From contig QHYU01000174.1 in assembly GCA_003224235.1 (NCBI GenBank), positions 1 to 64,000 on the forward strand: a DNA stretch of 64,000 bases. The letters run 5' to 3'. Below, in pieces: positions 59,292-64,000 of the stretch. Both the position numbers and the translations under genes were made by a program. The notes beneath the pieces were generated by a model. That model saw only the letters and a list, made by a program, of their open reading frames with translations. It was not told the origin of the DNA and ran no database searches. Within the stretch, counting starts at the first letter, position 1; each line of letters opens with the position of its first letter. Source of the stretch: Acidobacteriota bacterium (GTDB taxonomy: Bacteria > Acidobacteriota > Terriglobia > Acidiferrales > UBA7541).

Positions 59292-60908
59292 TTGAGTTCA
59301 AGCCTCGAAGATAGATTCGCGCGCCTGGCGGCGCTCAAGCCAACGCGCAAACACGCTGCGGTGCAAGACCGCCTCACCGCGGGCGGGTCGGATGAATTCG
59401 ACCGCTTGGCGCAGTTGCTCGGCGGGGTTGTGGGCCGCAACCGCTACGGCGAGCACCTGGTGGTGCGCCGGTGGTACTCCTCGCCCGAGCCGTGCGAGCC
59501 GAGCGCGCCCGCCCTAAGGCTGCTTGCCCCGGCCACGCCGGTTCGCAAGCTACGGAAGGGGGAACGATCTAAGCGCGTGGGTTATCTCGGGGCTGGCAGC
59601 GCGCCTGCGCAATACCCCAGCGATGCGCTTGAGCGCATGGCCGACCCCGCGGAGTGGCTCTTCCTTGATACGGAAACCACAGGTCTAGCCGGCGGCACGG
59701 GCACCTACGCGTTTCTTGTGGGCGTGGCGTGGTGGGAAGCAGGCGGCTTGCAGGTTGAGCAAGTCTTCATGCGTGATTACAGCGAGGAGCATTCGCTGCT
59801 GCTCGAGCTTGCGCGGCGCATGGCCGAGCGGCGGGTGCTGGTCACGTTTAATGGCAAGAGCTTCGATTGGCCGCTGCTCGAAACGCGCTACACCATGACG
59901 CGGGCCATCAAGCCCCAAACGCCCGTTGCGCACCTCGACTTGCTGCATCCCGCGCGGCAACTTTGGCGGCTGCGCCTCGGCTCGGTGCGTCTCACCGAAC
60001 TCGAGCGCTACGTTCTAGGATCGGAGCGTTTGGGCTGGCACCGCCGCGACGATATTGACTCCGCGCTGATCCCGCAAATTTACTTCGACTATTTGCGCGG
60101 CGGACCGGTGGAGCCAGTGGCCAGCGTCTTCCGCCATAATCAGATGGACCTGCGCGGCTTGGCGGCACTGACCGGCAAGATCGTCTCCCTGTTCTCACAA
60201 ACCGAGACCGCTGAGGCCTCAGACCAGGACGCTTTGGAACTTTTTGGGCTCTCCAGGCTATTGCACCGCCGGGGAGAGACGGCGCGGGCCCGGCTGCTTT
60301 ACGAATGCGTGCTCCGCGCAGGCCTGCCTTCGGCACTAGACCGCGCGGCGCGGCGGGAACTGGCGCTGCTGGCCAAAGGCGAGCGCGACTTCATCCGCGC
60401 CACTTCCCTGTGGGAAGAACAGATTCAGAAGTATTCGGGATCATCTGAATCGCGCGGGGTGGGCTTAGCTGGCAAATTTGCCGGCGCACTGCACCTGCCC
60501 CGAGCGGAAGTGGTAGGGGCAAAGCATGCCTTGCCCCTACATCACCCCTATAAGCAGGCTGGGGACTCAGATGACGGTTTCCGCGCCTGCCTGGAAGCCT
60601 ACGAACATCTGGCCATGTATTACGAGCACCAGGCCCGCGAGCACTCCAAAGCCGCTGAACTCACTCGCGAGGCTTTGGCCGCGGTGCGCAGAGCCCTCCG
60701 CGCTTGCCCCGAGCGCGGCCCAGGGGTCGGCTGGATCGATCTCAGCCGGTGGCGCAAGCTGCAGGCGCGGCTCGAGCACCGGCTCGCCCGGCTCATCCGC
60801 AAATCCCGCCGCCCCCTGCTGGAGCCTGATTTTCCTGAAGCGCGCGGCAACCCCAATGAATCCAATCAGGAACCGAGGAAGGGTGGCCAGATTCTGAGGC
60901 CGGGGTGA
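59292..60908 (+). CDS. mrfB: RNase H-like exonuclease, MrfB (YprB) type
   Basis: 538 aa from a TTG at 59292, six nt after GGAGGT (59280-59285); GTG at 59271 lies inside a repeat. DEDDh-type exonuclease core: WLFLDTETTGLAGGTGTYAF (Asp, Glu), VTFNGKSFDWPLLETRY (Asp) and FRHNQMDLRGLAALTGKIVS (His, Asp). TPR-like helices follow (FGLSRLLHRRGETARARLLY, ERDFIRATSLWEEQIQKY). It is downstream of the MrfA-like helicase, which together in Bacillus repair mitomycin adducts. An in-frame palindrome interrupts the C-terminal part (about residues 408-416). Confidence 0.88.
   Translation: MSSSLEDRFARLAALKPTRKHAAVQDRLTAGGSDEFDRLAQLLGGVVGRNRYGEHLVVRRWYSSPEPCEPSAPALRLLAPATPVRKLRKGERSKRVGYLGAGSAPAQYPSDALERMADPAEWLFLDTETTGLAGGTGTYAFLVGVAWWEAGGLQVEQVFMRDYSEEHSLLLELARRMAERRVLVTFNGKSFDWPLLETRYTMTRAIKPQTPVAHLDLLHPARQLWRLRLGSVRLTELERYVLGSERLGWHRRDDIDSALIPQIYFDYLRGGPVEPVASVFRHNQMDLRGLAALTGKIVSLFSQTETAEASDQDALELFGLSRLLHRRGETARARLLYECVLRAGLPSALDRAARRELALLAKGERDFIRATSLWEEQIQKYSGSSESRGVGLAGKFAGALHLPRAEVVGAKHALPLHHPYKQAGDSDDGFRACLEAYEHLAMYYEHQAREHSKAAELTREALAAVRRALRACPERGPGVGWIDLSRWRKLQARLEHRLARLIRKSRRPLLEPDFPEARGNPNESNQEPRKGGQILRPG
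60513..60540. repeat. Palindromic element inside the mrfB-like gene
   Basis: GTAGGGGCAA (60513-60522), loop AGCATGCC, TTGCCCCTAC (60531-60540). It encodes VGAKHALPLH in frame, with flanks not resembling the rest of the protein. A related fragment GCACGGGATGCCGTGCCCCTAC lies in the intergenic space at 62681-62702, so this looks like a dispersed element that landed in a coding region. Confidence 0.6.
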
Positions 60909-60976
60909 ATTTGAGCGCAAGATCCGGATGGCTTGCGGCCTGAATACACCTTATGTTCGAGTCGGAGGGAAAGACA

Positions 60977-61963
60977 ATGGCTGCAATCAGTGATCAGTTT
61001 CTTCGCACGCAGTTAGAGGAACGCCGGCAAAGGCTCGAGACCGCCATCGCGAGTTCCGGAGAGAGCGGACCGGTGGTACAACTCCTACAGGAAGTGGATT
61101 CGGCGCTCGAGCGGATGGAAAAGGGCTCCTACGGCATCTGCGAGACATGTCACGATTCGATCGAGAAAGAGCGGCTCATCACCGATCCCTTGGTCCGCTT
61201 CTGCCTCGACCACCTGACCTCCGAGCAGCAACGCGCGCTCGAGAGAGATCTGGAGCTGGCGTCGCGGATCCAGCGGGCCCTGCTCCCGAAGCAAAACCTG
61301 CAGTACGCGGGCTGGCAAATCCATTACCACTACGAGACCACAGGCCCGGTGAGCGGCGATTATTGCGACCTGATTCATCCGGATAACGGAACGGGCGAGC
61401 TCTATTTTCTGCTGGGGGATGTTTCCGGAAAAGGCGTGGCAGCCTCCATGCTGATGACTCAATTGCATGCCATGTTCCGCAGCCTGATCAGCGTGGGCTT
61501 GCCGCTTGACCAGTTGGTGGGGCTGGCCAATCGCGTGTTCTGCGAAAGCACGATGGCCGGTCAGTACGCCACGCTGGTGTGCGGCAAGGCGAGCCGGTCG
61601 GGAGACGTGGAGATCTCCAGCGCCGGACATTTGCCATCGCTGCTGGTTCGCAAAGGTGGGGTCTCAAGTATCGGAGCCACGGGCGTGCCGCTCGGCATGT
61701 TTCAGACCGGACAATACCCGGCGAAGACAACCAAGCTGGATCCGGGTGACACCCTTTTCCTTTACACCGACGGCCTCTCAGAAGCGCGCGATCGCGCCGG
61801 CGACGAATATGGAATCGGACGTTTGGTTAAATTCGTCGGCGAGCGTCATGCCCTCTCGCCGGACGCGCTGACCGCTGCCTGCCTCAAGGAAGTGAAATCT
61901 TTCGCTTTGGGGACATCCCGGACTGACGATCTAACCATCATGGCCATCCGGCGCACCGGCTAG
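60977..61963 (+). CDS. DksA-type zinc finger fused to PP2C/SpoIIE-like phosphatase
   Basis: 328 aa from the ATG at 60977, seven nt after GGAGGG; an ATG at 60953 lies before that site. Residues about 1-85 resemble the DksA/TraR family: an alpha-hairpin (QLEERRQRLETAIASSG, ALERMEKGSYGICETCHDSI) and a CxxC-x17-CxxH zinc finger (55, 58, 76, 79). A short helix (LERDLELASRIQRALLPKQN) typical of RsbU-type signalling links it to a PP2C domain with metal-binding SGDYCD, GDVSGKGVAASMLM, DGLSEARD and TDDLTIM. It probably dephosphorylates an anti-anti-sigma factor in partner-switching. No partner is next to it. Confidence 0.88.
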   Translation: MAAISDQFLRTQLEERRQRLETAIASSGESGPVVQLLQEVDSALERMEKGSYGICETCHDSIEKERLITDPLVRFCLDHLTSEQQRALERDLELASRIQRALLPKQNLQYAGWQIHYHYETTGPVSGDYCDLIHPDNGTGELYFLLGDVSGKGVAASMLMTQLHAMFRSLISVGLPLDQLVGLANRVFCESTMAGQYATLVCGKASRSGDVEISSAGHLPSLLVRKGGVSSIGATGVPLGMFQTGQYPAKTTKLDPGDTLFLYTDGLSEARDRAGDEYGIGRLVKFVGERHALSPDALTAACLKEVKSFALGTSRTDDLTIMAIRRTG

Positions 61964-61990
61964 GCACTGATAGCTCACGAGCGTAATGCG

Positions 61991-62659
61991 ATGTTCCTGG
62001 GACACTTCGGCGTGGCGCTGGCGGCTAAAGAATTGGCGCCTAGAACTTCGCTGGGGACGATGGTTCTCGCCGCGCAATTCGCGGACCTTCTCTGGCCCAT
62101 CTTTCTGCTCACCGGCCTCGAGCAGGTTCGCATCGCTCCCGGAATCACTCGGGCCACCCCGCTTGATTTCGTCCACTATCCCATCACGCACAGCCTAGTT
62201 GGGCAGGTGCTATGGGGCGTTGCGCTTGGCTTGCTCTATTTCTCGCTGCGACGGAACGCGAAAAGCGCGGTGGTTATTGGCGCATGCGTGGTGAGCCACT
62301 GGTTCCTCGACGTTATTGCGCACCGGCCCGACTTGCCTGTGTTTCCTCAAGGACCGTTTGTTGGCCTCGGATTGTGGAATTCCCTGCCAGCCACCGTGGC
62401 CATCGAGTGCGGTTTGCTGGCCCTTGGTCTCATGCTTTATCTGCCCGCGAGCCGGGCAAAAGATCGTATCGGAGTCTACGGGCTGTGGTCCCTCATGGTC
62501 GTGCTAGTCGCAGCGTGGGTAAGCAGCCTGTTCGGTCCGCCGCCACCGAGTGAACGCGTGCTTGCCTATAGCGCGCTGGCCATGTGGCTCGCTGTGCCCT
62601 GGGCCGCCTGGGCCGACCGCCACCGGGAAATAACGACCAGCTTCGCACTGAAGCCATGA
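61991..62659 (+). CDS. Multi-pass membrane protein, YdjM/DUF457-like
   Basis: 222 aa. MFLGHFGVALAAKELAPRTS at the start, then QFADLLWPIFLLTG, HYPITHSLVGQVLWGVALGL, CVVSHWFLDVIAHRPDLPVF give the His/Asp pattern (H5, D-L, H-Y...TH, SHW-LD) seen in the membrane-bound metal-dependent hydrolase family related to YdjM. Five to six transmembrane helices are predicted. The conserved His/Asp residues could bind metal, but the substrate is unknown. It starts shortly after the phosphatase stop, without overlap. Confidence 0.8.
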   Translation: MFLGHFGVALAAKELAPRTSLGTMVLAAQFADLLWPIFLLTGLEQVRIAPGITRATPLDFVHYPITHSLVGQVLWGVALGLLYFSLRRNAKSAVVIGACVVSHWFLDVIAHRPDLPVFPQGPFVGLGLWNSLPATVAIECGLLALGLMLYLPASRAKDRIGVYGLWSLMVVLVAAWVSSLFGPPPPSERVLAYSALAMWLAVPWAAWADRHREITTSFALKP

Positions 62660-62680
62660 CGTCCTAGAGAGCCTGCGCGA

Positions 62681-62702
62681 GCACGGGATGCCGTGCCCCT
62701 AC
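62681..62702. repeat. Short hairpin / dispersed repeat fragment between convergent genes
   Basis: GCACGG (62681-62686) and CCGTGC (62691-62696) around GATG, followed by CCCTAC. It shares its right end with the element inside the mrfB-like gene and could act as a weak terminator. Confidence 0.4.
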
Positions 62703-62721
62703 CAAAAATCGCGATCGGGAG

Positions 62722-64000
62722 TTAAGGAACAGAAACACGCAGTGCAGTGGCCTGTGACTCGGCCTGCCGCGGCAGGCGCATCGTGGTGACCGTGGTCTTT
62801 CGCGGCGTGCGGTAGGGGTCGGGGCTTGCGCTGGGGTTAGCTGGCCAGCCGATGGCGCGCGTGATTTTGTCGAACACGTCGCGTCCGGCGCCTTCCAAAC
62901 TCAGGCACTGGTCGGCCAGGCAGCGCAGGAAGACGCCCCCGTCATCGCTCTCGAACGAAAAAAAGTTAGGCCGCCGGAACAGCGCGCGCCGCTTGTCGTA
63001 CTTGAGCTCCAGCGCCTCGCTGTAGTTACCGAAGAAGCGCGCAGCGTCCGCGGCGCTTCCCAAGCGCAGGCGGACCACCAGGAGCATCTGCTTGCTCTTT
63101 TCGTGCTCGAAGATGGCATAGCGGTCGCCGGCCCACGCAGGCGCAAGGTTCCGGGCACGCGTGTCTCCCAAGAACTGTTTTAGGATCTCCCGCAGGCCAA
63201 ACTCACCGATAAGATTCTCGTCGAGCTTCTTCCATCCGTCCGGCAGAAGACTACTTAGATCGGGCAGGGTGACCGGTTTAGGCGTGACGCCGCTCAGGTA
63301 GAAATCGGGGTGAAGGATCTGCTGAGTCGAAACGGGCGGGTTCTCGAATACTTTGCGGAAGCCGGCCCAACCGTCCGTGGTGCGTAGAACGTGCTGGGTG
63401 AAGGTAGTGCCGGCGAGATAAGGAAACAGCAGCTCGTCGCGCAGAAACGGCGGAGCCTTGGCGAGCGTGGGGCTTTTAGCCACATCGCCCAGGAGCATCG
63501 AAGAGTCCAGGTCCGGGAGGTCACGCACGCCCTTGGGCATGCCGCGGAACGTGTAGTCCACCATGGCCGCCAGCGCTGAGCCTTCCAGCACGGCGTCCCG
63601 AGCGAGCTCGGCATCGTCGTTGGGCTTGGCGGCTTCGAGCCACGGGTCCACCTTGAAGTGCTGGTCCTGCAGCGCGTGGGTGAGCTCATGCGCCATCACC
63701 ACGCGCTGCTCGGCCGGATTGATCCAGTCGGCGATGAAAAACTCCCCGCTCTTGGGGTCGTAAAGCCCCGCAATTTGCTCGGTGAGCAGTTCGACCAGGA
63801 AGGGCTCCAGTTGGAACCCTTTCGGGATGAGGCCAAACTTCTCGAGCGCTCTCTGGTCCGCGTAGCGCTTCTCAGGTTGCTTCTCTTCCTTCATGCGGCG
63901 GATCACGTATTCGCGGATTTCCTCGCGCGTGCGCATGCTTTTCTTGAGCGGCGAGAGTACCGGCAGGGAGAGCAGCTTGCTCATCTCCGCCAAAACCTCG
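62722..64000 (-). CDS. HEXXH metalloprotease-like protein, 5' end outside the window
   Basis: Open from the window edge; at least 425 codons are present and the frame continues upstream of the first visible ATG (63993), so the N-terminus is missing. RVVMAHELTHALQDQHF carries the HELTH zinc motif, and ELARDAVLEGSALAAMVDYT, with Glu about 30 residues on, gives the gluzincin third ligand. GLYDPKSGEFFIAD precedes it. C-terminal regions have no family call. This architecture is frequent in Acidobacteriota as a probably secreted peptidase of unknown substrate. Confidence 0.8.
   Translation of the reverse strand, partial: EVLAEMSKLLSLPVLSPLKKSMRTREEIREYVIRRMKEEKQPEKRYADQRALEKFGLIPKGFQLEPFLVELLTEQIAGLYDPKSGEFFIADWINPAEQRVVMAHELTHALQDQHFKVDPWLEAAKPNDDAELARDAVLEGSALAAMVDYTFRGMPKGVRDLPDLDSSMLLGDVAKSPTLAKAPPFLRDELLFPYLAGTTFTQHVLRTTDGWAGFRKVFENPPVSTQQILHPDFYLSGVTPKPVTLPDLSSLLPDGWKKLDENLIGEFGLREILKQFLGDTRARNLAPAWAGDRYAIFEHEKSKQMLLVVRLRLGSAADAARFFGNYSEALELKYDKRRALFRRPNFFSFESDDGGVFLRCLADQCLSLEGAGRDVFDKITRAIGWPANPSASPDPYRTPRKTTVTTMRLPRQAESQATALRVSVP

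Overview
This is a GC-rich, gene-dense chromosomal segment with no rRNA or tRNA genes, prophage, insertion sequence or CRISPR array. The gene types point to an Acidobacteriota chromosome, probably a soil or groundwater lineage. They include a Ser/Thr kinase fused to a TolB-type propeller, a TonB-dependent receptor with an N-terminal carboxypeptidase-regulatory-like domain, a PilZ-like domain fused to a giant coiled coil, an AMIN/STN/HEAT protein, LpxB, and many short dispersed palindromic repeats. This assignment is inferred from gene content; no marker gene was compared.

Layout. 0.1-6.6 kb: AMIN/STN/HEAT secreted protein, kinase-propeller protein, GNAT acetyltransferase, a repeat-rich intergenic stretch and a small membrane protein. 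7.2-10.2 kb: SRP RNA, dnaX, ybaB and recR in the classical order. 10.5-15.8 kb: a DUF962/Mpo1-like protein, a PilZ/coiled-coil protein and small secreted or conserved proteins. 15.7-20.8 kb: two overlapping half-size ABC exporters followed by lpxB. 20.9-22.9 kb: an M1-peptidase-like protein without zinc ligands and with TPRs. 23.1-25.5 kb (minus): MidA-like methyltransferase, a small protein, ArsC-type phosphatase/reductase and a macrodomain protein.

25.5-40.5 kb is a long minus-strand run and the most notable region. It is headed by a TetR gene whose promoter overlaps a double palindrome. Downstream come three enoyl-CoA hydratase/isomerase genes, an aldehyde dehydrogenase, a Mug-type DNA glycosylase, a BoxB-like diiron epoxidase, both subunits of a class I CoA-transferase, a three-subunit molybdenum hydroxylase whose FAD subunit carries the cysteine loop typical of 4-hydroxybenzoyl-CoA reductase, an amidohydrolase, a second diiron (ferritin-like) protein and a 3-hydroxyacyl-CoA dehydrogenase. 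I read it as a CoA-thioester aromatic-acid degradation cluster. It mixes parts known from the anaerobic benzoyl-CoA route (HcrABC, a dienoyl-CoA hydratase-like protein) with parts of the aerobic box/paa routes (BoxB-like enzyme, ALDH, PaaG/PaaH-like enzymes). No BoxA, BoxC, ring reductase or CoA ligase was seen. The gene for the molybdenum subunit is frameshifted in this sequence.

40.8-49.9 kb: ECF sigma factor with its zinc-finger anti-sigma partner, an ornithine cyclodeaminase-family enzyme, an NHL-repeat lipoprotein, an SH3 protein, DoxX, PspC, a fused 2-oxoacid dehydrogenase E1 and a nucleotidyltransferase-like protein. 50-56.5 kb: a protein with a Lys/Glu-rich insert, an intact-motif M1 peptidase with a frameshifted N-terminus, a Cys/His-rich secreted protein, a TonB-dependent receptor and a class II aldolase-like protein. 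56.8-64 kb: an MrfA/MrfB-like DNA repair pair, a zinc-finger/PP2C phosphatase fusion, a membrane protein and a HEXXH metalloprotease that runs off the window end.
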